From MGBC131033 sp910585655 (GTDB lineage Bacteria; Bacillota; Clostridia; Lachnospirales; Lachnospiraceae): a stretch of 64,000 nt of DNA. The notes beneath the pieces are model-generated. The model saw only the letters and a list, made by a program, of their open reading frames with translations, did not search any database and was not told the DNA's origin. The first letter of the stretch is position 1. Each line of letters begins with the position of its first letter. The position numbers and the translations under genes were made by a program. The DNA is taken from positions 8,152 through 72,151 of the forward strand of contig CATBCG010000024.1 of assembly GCA_949502025.1 (NCBI GenBank), in the 5' to 3' direction. Of this stretch, positions 52,999 to 60,748 are shown in pieces.

Positions 52999-53541
52999 CT
53001 ATCCGTTTGTCACCTTTGGCAAAATCATCTCTACGTCAGTGTGTGGTCTTGGGATGACGTGTGTTGCTACCAACTCGCCCAGTTTGCTTGCTGCGGTTGC
53101 TCCGCTTTCTACGGAAGATTTTACTGCTCCTACGTCTCCGCGTACCATCACTGTCACCAGCCCGGAACCGATTTTCTCTGTCCCTACTAATGTCACATTA
53201 GCCGATTTGCACATTGCGTCCGCTGCCTCAATCGCTGCTACCAGACCTCTTGTTTCTACCATTCCTAATGCTTCCTGTGCCATTCTTTTTTCCTCCTTTA
53301 TAGGTGAATCTTTCTGATTCTTGCTCGCCGGTTTACCTTCCGCCGCAGGATTTGCTTTTTCAGAATCTGCCTCTACATAAGCTGATTCGGCTTCTTCTGT
53401 TACTGATTGCTCTTTGTCCTCTTTGCTGATTTCTGCTTTGGTGGTTTTATCTGCTGCCTTACGAGAGGCTTTCGCTTTCCCGCTTGCTCTTTTCTCTTCG
53501 TTTTCCTTTTTCTTTTCTTCCTTCTCTTCGTTTTCCTGCAT
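52999..53541 (-). CDS. BMC-H shell protein with charged N-terminal extension and internal start
   Basis: 180 codons. The last 94 form a PduA/EutM-type shell protein (MAQEALGMVETRGLVAAIEA, SGLVTVMVRGDVGAVKSS, ATHVIPRPHTDVE) that assembles into hexamers. The first 86 codons are in frame and rich in Lys, Glu and Ala, with no BMC fold. Two starts have good ribosome binding sites: 53541 (GGGAGG, 5 nt) and 53283 (AAAGGAGG, 8 nt). Both a long and a short form may be made. The short form is almost identical in layout to the 91-aa shell protein at 53933. No frameshift is seen. Confidence 0.85.
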   Translation of the reverse strand: MQENEEKEEKKKENEEKRASGKAKASRKAADKTTKAEISKEDKEQSVTEEAESAYVEADSEKANPAAEGKPASKNQKDSPIKEEKRMAQEALGMVETRGLVAAIEAADAMCKSANVTLVGTEKIGSGLVTVMVRGDVGAVKSSVESGATAASKLGELVATHVIPRPHTDVEMILPKVTNG

Positions 53542-53593
53542 AATAGCCTCCCAGTTTATCTCCGACGGATAGCAAACATATGCTTTACCACTT

Positions 53594-53902
53594 TTACAGT
53601 TCTTCTATCTCTTCCTTGCTACGAAACCTGCTGGCGCTGACTTTCATCAGTCTGACGATTTCTTCATGGGGACTTGCAATCACACCATATGCCACCGGTT
53701 CCTTGATACCGCCTGCCCGCGCCGCCTCTACCGCCTGTGTAACAGAGGAAACATCTCCCTGTACCACAATCGTCACCAGCCGTCCACCTAACTTCCGCTC
53801 CCATGTCACCAGCTCCACCTCAGCGGTCTTGCACATTATATCCAGCGCATCTACGGCGGCTACCACGCCGGAAATCTCAATAAAGCCATATGATTTACCC
53901 AT
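53594..53902 (-). CDS. BMC-H shell protein
   Basis: 102 aa. One BMC domain (SYGFIEISGVVAAVDALDIM, RLVTIVVQGDVSSVTQAVEA, AYGVIASPHEEIVRLM) plus a short charged tail. Sequence is clearly apart from the other three hexamer-type proteins of the operon, so it probably has a different pore (AARAGGIKEP region). It would form a hexameric shell tile. Confidence 0.9.
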   Translation of the reverse strand: MGKSYGFIEISGVVAAVDALDIMCKTAEVELVTWERKLGGRLVTIVVQGDVSSVTQAVEAARAGGIKEPVAYGVIASPHEEIVRLMKVSASRFRSKEEIEEL

Positions 53903-53932
53903 GATTTCTACTCCTGTTTTGTTTCCGGATAC

Positions 53933-54208
53933 TTATACGGTCGGTAAAATCTTCTCCACATCCGCATGTGGTCTTGGGATAACATGAGTTGCTACCAGTT
54001 CGCCTAAACGGCTGGCAGCGGCAGAACCACTCTCCACGGCAGCCTTTACCGCGCCTACATCCCCACGTACCATCACCGTTACCAGTCCGGAACCGATTTT
54101 CTCCGTACCAATCAACGTTACCTCTGCCGCCTTGGTCATAGCGTCTGCTGCCTCGATTGCAGCGGTTAAACCTCTCGTTTCAATCATTCCTAAAGCTTCC
54201 TTAGCCAT
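53933..54208 (-). CDS. BMC-H shell protein, PduA/EutM type
   Basis: 91 aa, canonical minimal shell protein: MAKEALGMIETRGLTAAIEA, KIGSGLVTVMVRGDVGAVKA and ATHVIPRPHADVEKILP. The pore loop region IGSG is standard for major facet hexamers. AGGAGG precedes it. Probably the most abundant tile, together with its paralogue at 52999. Confidence 0.95.
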   Translation of the reverse strand: MAKEALGMIETRGLTAAIEAADAMTKAAEVTLIGTEKIGSGLVTVMVRGDVGAVKAAVESGSAAASRLGELVATHVIPRPHADVEKILPTV

Positions 54209-54247
54209 TTTAATATCCTCCTATTTGAGTTCCGCATCTCCTCTTCG

Positions 54248-54286
54248 AGCCGGGCTATGCCCGGCTTTACCCCCTTCTTAGGGGTA
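54248..54286 (-). promoter_or_regulatory. Double hairpin between BMC-H genes
   Basis: AGCCGGGC-TAT-GCCCGGCT (54248-54266) and TACCCC-N7-GGGGTA (54268-54286) lie side by side in the 144-bp gap before the major shell gene. No T run follows. They may act in mRNA processing or stability so that shell genes are expressed above cargo genes; this is inference. No gene is seen in the gap. Confidence 0.55.
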
Positions 54287-54352
54287 CTTTCGCTTCGATG
54301 CTGTTTTTAGATGCTGTTTTTTTCAGTTCATCGAAAATGAATTTTTCCGTCT

Positions 54353-54667
54353 TTATGACTTATCAAAGGCGGAGAGTTTCAGCATTTTTTCAGTATCTTC
54401 GGTGGGATTGGCGATGATAAAATGCTGCACAATCCCGGATACTTCTTTTGCCTTTTCCATCCCGGCCTCCATCGCCGCTTCTACCGCGGAAATGCTGCCC
54501 CGGAATTTAATTGTCACCAGCAGCGGCACCGGAAGGGCGTCGGCATTTGCCGGTTTGTTTTTATCAAAGTTTTCTAAGGTTACGTCCGCTGCTTTGCATC
54601 CGGCGTCGGCTGCCAGAAAGGCGCAGGTCAGCCCATAAACCTCTAAAATCCCTACGGCTTTGTCCAC
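54353..54667 (-). CDS. BMC-H shell protein with extended loop
   Basis: 104 aa. Single BMC domain (KAVGILEVYGLTCAFLAADA, LLVTIKFRGSISAVEAAMEA, QHFIIANPTEDTEKML). An insertion of about 12 residues (NFDKNKPANADALPVP) sits in the loop that usually borders the pore or edge. First shell gene after the alcohol dehydrogenase gene. Probably a minor facet hexamer with a changed pore. Confidence 0.9.
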   Translation of the reverse strand: MDKAVGILEVYGLTCAFLAADAGCKAADVTLENFDKNKPANADALPVPLLVTIKFRGSISAVEAAMEAGMEKAKEVSGIVQHFIIANPTEDTEKMLKLSAFDKS

Positions 54668-54694
54668 GGTAGTCGCTCCTCTCTGCCACGGTTG

Positions 54695-55927
54695 TTATTG
54701 GTTGATAATCGCAATCTTTAATCCCTGCATGGACAGGTTCATTTTCAGTGCTTCGTTGATCTGCTCTAACGGATATGTGTGAGTAATCAGTTTGTCAATC
54801 GGCAGACCGATTTGCTTTGCACTCTTTAAGAAATCAAACGTAGTTGCGTAGTCTCTCAACGTATATACCCAGGAACCGACCGTCGTGATTTCCTTGGAGC
54901 AAATATCAAAGTGCGGGTTGATTGTCGCATCACCGCCGTTGATAAAGAAGCCCAGTTCGCAAAGACCGCCGCCGTTGCGGATAAATTTATAAATGTTGGA
55001 ATGCGCTACTGGGGAACCGGTACACTGGAACGCGAAGTCTGCCAGATGCCCGCCGAACGCGTTCTCTACTGCTCCTGCCAGCGCTTCAATGCCTTTGTGT
55101 TCCTTAAAATTAACCGCACCGGAAGCGCCTAACTGTCTGGCAAAATCCAGACGTCCCTGCTCGCCATCTACGGCAATGATGTTCTGGATACCCATAGTAC
55201 GCAGGATTGCAATACAAATCAAACCAATCGGTCCGCAGCCCTGTACCACTACGCGGCTGTTAAAACGCAGGATACCTGTGCTTTTCGCACGCTCTACTGC
55301 ATGAACCAAAACCGCACATGGCTCAATCAATACTCTGGAATACAAATCCAAATCACTGACATTAAATACCGTAGAGCCTTTCCGAATCAATATGTAATCC
55401 GAAAACCAGCCGTTTAAGTGAATGTCGTCATCCGGAAGTAAGCCGTATACATCCGCTCCGCCTACGTTCTGTTTATTTAAATCAAACATCGTAATATCAG
55501 GATTATCTTTAAAAATCATACAGGTGACTACTTTATCACCAAGCTTTAGTTCTTTTCCTGCGCTGTCATATTTGACATTTTTGCCCATCTTTACGATTTC
55601 GCCCGTTCCTTCATGACCAAGCGCCACCGGAATCAGACTGAACGGATCTTTTTTAAATTCATGCGCGTCTGTGCCGCAGACCCCACAGCCTTCTACTTTT
55701 ACTAAAATATCGTCGTCGCCTACTTCCGGCATCGGAAATTCCTTTACCTCGAAATTTTCCAGGCTGGTCAGCATTGCCACATGAGCCGTACCTGGGATTG
55801 CCCCGGAAGCTCCCGTACTGCCTGCGGCAGAAGCACCGGCGCCCGGTACCATACGTCCCTCCATACTGGACAATACCTGGCGGACGATCTCTTCTATGTT
55901 AATATTACTCGTCTCCATCTTTGCCAC
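54695..55927 (-). CDS. Zinc-dependent alcohol dehydrogenase, BMC cargo
   Basis: 410-aa medium-chain dehydrogenase. N-terminal helix (INIEEIVRQVLSSME) followed by a Gly/Ala/Ser linker is a classic encapsulation peptide. The catalytic part has GCGVCGTDAHEF (zinc Cys), GHEGTGEIVKMG (zinc His-Glu), and a Rossmann segment VVQGCGPIGLICIAIL. The structural-zinc four-Cys loop is not apparent. It would reduce lactaldehyde or propionaldehyde to the alcohol and regenerate NAD+ inside the shell, balancing PduP. Fits fucose/rhamnose compartments. Confidence 0.9.
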   Translation of the reverse strand: MAKMETSNINIEEIVRQVLSSMEGRMVPGAGASAAGSTGASGAIPGTAHVAMLTSLENFEVKEFPMPEVGDDDILVKVEGCGVCGTDAHEFKKDPFSLIPVALGHEGTGEIVKMGKNVKYDSAGKELKLGDKVVTCMIFKDNPDITMFDLNKQNVGGADVYGLLPDDDIHLNGWFSDYILIRKGSTVFNVSDLDLYSRVLIEPCAVLVHAVERAKSTGILRFNSRVVVQGCGPIGLICIAILRTMGIQNIIAVDGEQGRLDFARQLGASGAVNFKEHKGIEALAGAVENAFGGHLADFAFQCTGSPVAHSNIYKFIRNGGGLCELGFFINGGDATINPHFDICSKEITTVGSWVYTLRDYATTFDFLKSAKQIGLPIDKLITHTYPLEQINEALKMNLSMQGLKIAIINQ

Positions 55928-56012
55928 CTCTGCTTTGTTGCTCTATTTTTTCTTTTATATAACTCTGTAAAAACCTCTATCCCGTTCTGTATTCCTTTTG
56001 GCTGGCTGATCC

Positions 56013-56041
56013 ATTCGCCAGGTTTCGATATCCTGGCGAAT
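56013..56041 (-). promoter_or_regulatory. Perfect hairpin between pduP and the alcohol dehydrogenase gene
   Basis: ATTCGCCAGG (56013-56022) and CCTGGCGAAT (56032-56041) form a 10-bp perfect stem just after the pduP stop, in the 121-bp gap. No T run follows on the minus strand. It may set relative expression by mRNA processing or partial termination. Confidence 0.55.
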
Positions 56042-56048
56042 AGACATC

Positions 56049-57452
56049 CTAGCGGATACAGAGGCTATCGCTCATGACACAACGTCTTCTTTTGGTAAAG
56101 GTACTGGCGCTGGTCAGTCCTTCGCCGGTACGGCTGGCTATCGTAAAGGTGCAAAAACCCTCGCCGCCAAAGCCCAAAGCCGAATAGGAAGGTCCGTTTT
56201 TCACGAGGATTGCCGTATCGATCGCTTTAGCATACTTCGTGATATGGTCGATATTTTTGGAATGGATATGGGCGGAATGACGGTTGCCATGCTCCAGCCA
56301 GACAGCCTTTTCTACTGCATCGTCAAAATCCTTTGCCCGAACAATGCCTAAAATCGGCATCATCAGCTCCTCGGAAATCAGTGGATGCTCCTTTTCTCCT
56401 TCAAAAATAATACAACGGATATTGTCCGGTACGGTAACGCCAATCATACCAAGCAGCGTCTTGGCATCGCGTCCTACACACTTCCGGTTCAGCCCCTTTG
56501 GCGTCAGCACCGTTGCCGTCAGCCGTTCCTGTTCCTCCTTGGAAGCCAAGTAGCAGCCCTGCTCTGTCACCATGTAATGTATCAGTTCGTCAATCACGGT
56601 TTCGACTGCCACGACCTCCTTTTCCGCAATACAAGGAAGGTTGTTGTCAAAGGTACAGCCGTTTACAATATCGCCCGCTGCCTTACGAATATCGGCAGTC
56701 TCGTCTACGACCGCCGGAGGGTTCCCGGCTCCCGCGCCGATCCCCCGCTTCCCGGAGGAAAGCACGGCTGTCACTACACCTGGTCCGCCGGTGGCGGCAA
56801 TCAATGGGATATCCGGATGCTTCATCATGATGTTGCTCGTTTCCAACGTCGGCTTTTCTACGGTACATGCCACGTTATCCGGTCCCCCTGCTGCCAGCGA
56901 TGCCTCGTTAATCAGATTAATCGCATAAATCGAGGTTTTTATCGCTGCCGGGTGTGGATTGAATACCACCGTATTTCCTCCGGCTATCATTCCCATCGAG
57001 TTGCATAAAATAGTCTCGCTTGGATTCGTACATGGCGTAATGGCTCCAATCACTCCAAACGGTCCCATCTCTATCAAAGTCAGCCCGCGGTCGCCCGACC
57101 AGGCTGTCGTCGTAATGTCCTCTGTTCCGGGAGTCTTCTCGGCTACAAGCTGGTGCTTTAAAATCTTATGCCCCACGTTGCCCATGCCCGTTTCCTGTAC
57201 TCCCATCCTTGCCATGATTTCTGCCTGCTCTTTTGTCATCCGGCGGATGTTGGCAATAATCTCCTCCCGCTGATCCATAGACATATTACGCATCACACGC
57301 TGCGCCTTCTTTGCCGCTTCAATCGCCTCGTTCATATCGGCAAAAATACCATGCTTTCCGGTCGGCGCCTCTGCAATCTGCAGCTTTGCCATCACCTGGG
57401 AGACAATCTCCTGCACGACGCTTTCCTGAAGCGCATTTCCTTCTACAGACAC
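56049..57452 (-). CDS. pduP: CoA-acylating aldehyde dehydrogenase, PduP-like
   Basis: 467 aa. N-terminal amphipathic helix (VVQEIVSQVMAKLQ) plus linker is a compartment-targeting peptide. The dehydrogenase core has TPCTNPSETILCNSMG, VFNPHPAAIKTSIYA, ATGGPGVVTAVLSSG and catalytic Cys in CTFDNNLPCIAEKE. It oxidises an aldehyde (propionaldehyde or lactaldehyde) with NAD+ and CoA to acyl-CoA, which PduL converts to acyl phosphate. Overlaps the next upstream gene by 10 bp. Confidence 0.95.
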   Translation of the reverse strand: MSVEGNALQESVVQEIVSQVMAKLQIAEAPTGKHGIFADMNEAIEAAKKAQRVMRNMSMDQREEIIANIRRMTKEQAEIMARMGVQETGMGNVGHKILKHQLVAEKTPGTEDITTTAWSGDRGLTLIEMGPFGVIGAITPCTNPSETILCNSMGMIAGGNTVVFNPHPAAIKTSIYAINLINEASLAAGGPDNVACTVEKPTLETSNIMMKHPDIPLIAATGGPGVVTAVLSSGKRGIGAGAGNPPAVVDETADIRKAAGDIVNGCTFDNNLPCIAEKEVVAVETVIDELIHYMVTEQGCYLASKEEQERLTATVLTPKGLNRKCVGRDAKTLLGMIGVTVPDNIRCIIFEGEKEHPLISEELMMPILGIVRAKDFDDAVEKAVWLEHGNRHSAHIHSKNIDHITKYAKAIDTAILVKNGPSYSALGFGGEGFCTFTIASRTGEGLTSASTFTKRRRCVMSDSLCIR

Positions 57453-58027
57453 GAAACCACCTCCTTTACTATTGACCTGGCATAAGCCGCCAGGTACGTA
57501 TCCTGCTCGGCGGTTCCTCCGCTGACCCCGATTGCCCCGATGATCTGCTCAGAAGCAATGTTAGTCTGGCTGCCGTCTGCCTCTTCGCTTCTCTCTTCCA
57601 GATCCCCGGCTGTCAAAGGCTCGCCACCGCCAAATATTACAATCTTTCCTTCATTCGTCTGCTGGATTCCATAGAGAGGCTGTCCCGGCGCCGCCAGTTC
57701 CCCCAGCCGCGCAGTAGACATCTGAAAAGCTATCGCCGTATAGGTTTTATTTAACGCCACATCAAAGCTTCCTATGTAGGCGCCGTCCATACAATGGATA
57801 GCGACTGGTCTGCCTGCCGCGTCCGAAACGGCTGCTACTATCCGCATCCCCAGCTCATTCGCCCGCTTCTCTATCCGCTCAAGCAAGGCAACCGCCAAAC
57901 GGAGGGTTATCTGCGGCTGCAGATGTACGCCCTTTTCGATTTCCCTGGCTGCCGCCTTCACGCTGCCTGTCTCTGTCAGCACTCTATGGACAATCTCTGC
58001 TACCAGCTTATCTTTTTCCTCTTTCAT
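57443..58027 (-). CDS. GlcG/HbpS-family (PduO C-terminal-like) protein, BMC cargo
   Basis: 194 aa. The N-terminal 30 residues (DKLVAEIVHRVLTETG) look like an encapsulation helix. The core matches the GlcG/HbpS/PduO-C fold: ANELGMRIVAAVSDAAGRPV, YTAIAFQMSTARLGEL, GAIGVSGGTAEQD. Relatives bind haem or corrinoid; the N-terminal adenosyltransferase domain of PduO is absent. In B12-free compartments its role is not established; a cofactor- or redox-linked role is possible. It sits between aldolase and pduP genes. Confidence 0.88.
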   Translation of the reverse strand: MKEEKDKLVAEIVHRVLTETGSVKAAAREIEKGVHLQPQITLRLAVALLERIEKRANELGMRIVAAVSDAAGRPVAIHCMDGAYIGSFDVALNKTYTAIAFQMSTARLGELAAPGQPLYGIQQTNEGKIVIFGGGEPLTAGDLEERSEEADGSQTNIASEQIIGAIGVSGGTAEQDTYLAAYARSIVKEVVSCL

Positions 58028-58051
58028 TCCGGCCTCCTGTTTCCCGACCGT

Positions 58052-58861
58052 TTATAACCCAAGCTCCTGCATCACTTTTTTGGTAATCTCTGCTACCAGC
58101 TCCGGACTTGCCCCCTTTGCCTCGGAGGAGACGGAACCAGATACACAGCTTCCACTGCAGTTATGGCAGTTTAAGCCGCCTTTATTCTGGCACAAATCAG
58201 CCGGATGCTTGCCCGGAAGACCGAACTGTCTACGGATTTCATAAAGCTTTTCTACCGTAGCGCGGTCAAATTCCTTCGGACCGCCCAACATTTTGGATTT
58301 ATAAAGCAGTTCTGCATAAAATTCTACGGATTCCATCTTGTGGTAAGCCGCCAGCAAATCGGTACTCCAGGTCAGAGCGCCGTGGCTTTCCAATAAAACA
58401 GCGTCATAATAAGGAAGGTATTTCTCTACGTTATCCGGAATTTCCATCGTAGACGGAGTACCGTACTCTGCAATCGGCACGCAACCCAACGCAATGACTG
58501 CCTCCGGCATAATCGGCTGTGTCAGCGGAATCCCTGCAATGGCAAAAGAAGTCGCAAAGGTTGGGTGTGCGTGAACAACTGCCCCTACATCCGGACGCTT
58601 TTCATAGACTCTCATGTGCATCTTGATTTCGGAAGATGGCTTAAAGCCCGCGTTTGCCTGGATTACATTTCCCTTCGCATCCACCTTACAAATATACTCC
58701 GGTGTCATAAAGCCCTTGGAAACACCTGTCGGAGTACATAGGAATTCATTGTCGTTTAATTTGACGGAAATATTGCCGTCATTTGCCGCTACCATGTTCC
58801 GGTTGTAAATCCGCTTGCCGATTTCGCAAATCTGCTTTTTTAATTCAAATTCATTCTGCAT
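58052..58861 (-). CDS. Class II aldolase (L-fuculose/rhamnulose phosphate aldolase type) with BMC-targeting tail
   Basis: 269 aa. Class II aldolase/adducin fold: NMVAANDGNISVKL, VHAHPTFATSFA (two zinc His) and LESHGALTWSTDLLAAYHKM. It would split fuculose 1-phosphate or rhamnulose 1-phosphate into dihydroxyacetone phosphate and lactaldehyde. After residue 220 a Cys-rich linker (CQNKGGLNCHNCSGSC) leads to a C-terminal amphipathic helix (LVAEITKKVMQELGL), a targeting peptide. First gene of the BMC operon, about 100 bp from its promoter. Confidence 0.93.
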   Translation of the reverse strand: MQNEFELKKQICEIGKRIYNRNMVAANDGNISVKLNDNEFLCTPTGVSKGFMTPEYICKVDAKGNVIQANAGFKPSSEIKMHMRVYEKRPDVGAVVHAHPTFATSFAIAGIPLTQPIMPEAVIALGCVPIAEYGTPSTMEIPDNVEKYLPYYDAVLLESHGALTWSTDLLAAYHKMESVEFYAELLYKSKMLGGPKEFDRATVEKLYEIRRQFGLPGKHPADLCQNKGGLNCHNCSGSCVSGSVSSEAKGASPELVAEITKKVMQELGL

Positions 58862-58932
58862 GATAAATCCTCCTCATTTGAGCCCCTTCGGGCTTAATTC
58901 CACAAAATCTTTTCCTAGCCACCATTTTCTTT

Positions 58933-58959
58933 GTTTTTGTTGTTTTTATTGTTTTTGTT
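58933..58959 (-). promoter_or_regulatory. Three 9-bp tandem repeats downstream of the BMC promoter
   Basis: Written on the plus strand, GTTTTTGTT, GTTTTTATT and GTTTTTGTT follow without gaps at 58933, 58942 and 58951. They lie just downstream of the predicted start of transcription. Tandem repeats are typical for DeoR-type repressors, so these are candidate operators for the DeoR gene at 48547-49314; binding is inference. Confidence 0.5.
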
Positions 58960-58971
58960 ATTTCTGAAGCT

Positions 58972-59000
58972 ATCATATCATGAGTTTTTTATTTTGTCAA
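58972..59000 (-). promoter_or_regulatory. Promoter of the BMC operon
   Basis: On the minus strand TTGACA (58995-59000) and TATGAT (58972-58977), spacer 17 bp. Two 10-bp repeats, GTGGTTTTTT and GTGGTTTTTA on the plus strand (59021-59040), lie about 20 bp upstream of the -35 box and could bind an activator or repressor. Confidence 0.8.
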
Positions 59001-59079
59001 CATAATCATGCAATATTTTTGTGGTTTTTTGTGGTTTTTAAGTTTCTGTTTTTGAGCTAAACGATCAGGGAGAAAACAC

Positions 59080-59108
59080 TTGTCATATTTAGGAAAACCC
59101 TCTATAAT
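59080..59108 (+). promoter_or_regulatory. Promoter of the McrB operon
   Basis: TTGTCA (59080-59085) and TATAAT (59103-59108) with a 17-bp spacer, 40 bp before the ATG at 59148; divergent from the BMC promoter. Confidence 0.7.
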
Positions 59109-59147
59109 AAACAAAAAGAGCATATTAAAATAAGGAAGTGAACCGAC

Positions 59148-60728
59148 ATGCGTACCGAAGCAACCGACAACGAATGGAAACAACTCTATGAACTTGCTGC
59201 CCGTTTTCAGGAACAAAAGCCTTGGGAATGGCTTACTCCAAAGGATCTTTTTGCTGTTTCTTTTTTCCTTGGGGATAGTCTTGAAACCGCCTACCTTTCT
59301 ATTTCAGGAAACGAGGGATATTCTTATGGTGTCTCTATCTATCTGGGTATTTCCGGTCTGAACAGTTTGTTCGGGCTTTGGGAAGGAGAGACTTTGGAAA
59401 TCGATCCGGAATATCTGTTGGCAGAACAAAACGATATCTCTATGGTTCTTACCGACGAGGAAAATGTACCGCCGGAACAGGCAGATATCCTTACGCAGCT
59501 TGGTCTGCAATTTGAAGCGGATAAATGGATCTATTTTGAGCGGCATGAACCTGGGTATTTTCCTTATCCTCTCAATCAGAGCGAAGTGCAATACGCGATC
59601 CATTGTCTGACGGGACTTTTAGAGGCTCTAACCCAACATCCAAAGCAGCTCCCGCAGGAGTATCAACCTATGCTTCCCCTACAGCAGTTCCAATTTCCTT
59701 CTTTTGAAATACCAGATTCCAAACAGAGTTGGATCCTGCAAAACACCAAACAGACAAAACAAGTCTGGGAGATGGATTACTGCCCCTTCTCAAAACGGCA
59801 AACCGAAGAAGGCTATGAAAAACCGGTTCGTCCATGGACCTTCTTTTTGGCAAACCGCACAGAACGCCTGCCGATTACTCATTCTCTGGTATTGCCAAAG
59901 GACGCTCCTGACACACCTTCCAGACAACTTATAGAAACAATGCTAGAACACGGACGACCACGAGAGCTGTTAGTTCCAAATGCTCTGGTTCGCAGCCAAG
60001 TAGCGGATCTTTGCAGTATATGCGGCATCCAGTTGACCATCCGCGATACTCCTTATTGCTGGAAACATCTGGCAGAACTAGAAAAAGACTGCCAGGCTAC
60101 CGATGACGACCCTTTGGACGAAGATACGGAATTCTGGGCGAAATTTTCTTTTCAGGAGCAGGAATTACAAAACAGACAGCAAAAGATCCAGGCTGTAAAA
60201 GATTTTTTTGGACAAGGCAGCCTGCCTTCCGAAGAATATAAATCAATTGAAAAAAGCATCGAAACGGCATGGTGCAACCGGGAATGGAAAGATCTGGTGC
60301 TAGAATCTACCCGCTCCCAGCTTATCAGACTTCTTTCCACTTCAGACTGGTCGTTTCCGGAAACTGCGTCAAAAGAGGAACTGGCAGACCTTTATATGAA
60401 ACGGATAAAAGCTACCCTTTCTCTCTTTGGATATCTGCTTGACCGACAGGCACGAAACGCGCTTTCTATGTTATACAACGATATCCATGCGGACGATATC
60501 GCACCGAACCATACCGCCGTTTATTACCAGAATCTTGGGCTTAGTGTTGAGTTAAAGCAACGCGGCTGGCCTATTAAGGACTTTTATTATTCGGCTAAAC
60601 AGATTTTAATGCTCTTTGATCGAAGCTTTATTGATATCGGCTTTTTAACCAGAGAACGGGATTGGATCCTGGTACTTAAACTGTTCCCGGAACTGGATTC
60701 TTTATTAAAACAGGAATTACGCTGGTAA
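59148..60728 (+). CDS. Uncharacterised protein encoded with McrB
   Basis: 526 aa, no signal peptide. Residues 5-110 (ELAARFQEQKPWEWLTPKDL, SYGVSIYLGISGLNSLFGLW) and a later segment (RPWTFFLANRTERLPITHSL, RPRELLVPNALVRSQVADLC) resemble two DUFs that I recall together in prokaryotic proteins (possibly DUF7309 and DUF6930). The C-terminal 200 residues are helical, with no recognised motif. It shares a promoter and operon with the McrB gene, 20 bp upstream of it, so a defence or regulatory function alongside McrB is plausible but unproven. Confidence 0.75.
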   Translation: MRTEATDNEWKQLYELAARFQEQKPWEWLTPKDLFAVSFFLGDSLETAYLSISGNEGYSYGVSIYLGISGLNSLFGLWEGETLEIDPEYLLAEQNDISMVLTDEENVPPEQADILTQLGLQFEADKWIYFERHEPGYFPYPLNQSEVQYAIHCLTGLLEALTQHPKQLPQEYQPMLPLQQFQFPSFEIPDSKQSWILQNTKQTKQVWEMDYCPFSKRQTEEGYEKPVRPWTFFLANRTERLPITHSLVLPKDAPDTPSRQLIETMLEHGRPRELLVPNALVRSQVADLCSICGIQLTIRDTPYCWKHLAELEKDCQATDDDPLDEDTEFWAKFSFQEQELQNRQQKIQAVKDFFGQGSLPSEEYKSIEKSIETAWCNREWKDLVLESTRSQLIRLLSTSDWSFPETASKEELADLYMKRIKATLSLFGYLLDRQARNALSMLYNDIHADDIAPNHTAVYYQNLGLSVELKQRGWPIKDFYYSAKQILMLFDRSFIDIGFLTRERDWILVLKLFPELDSLLKQELRW

Positions 60729-60748
60729 AAGAAAGGAGATCATCGCTC

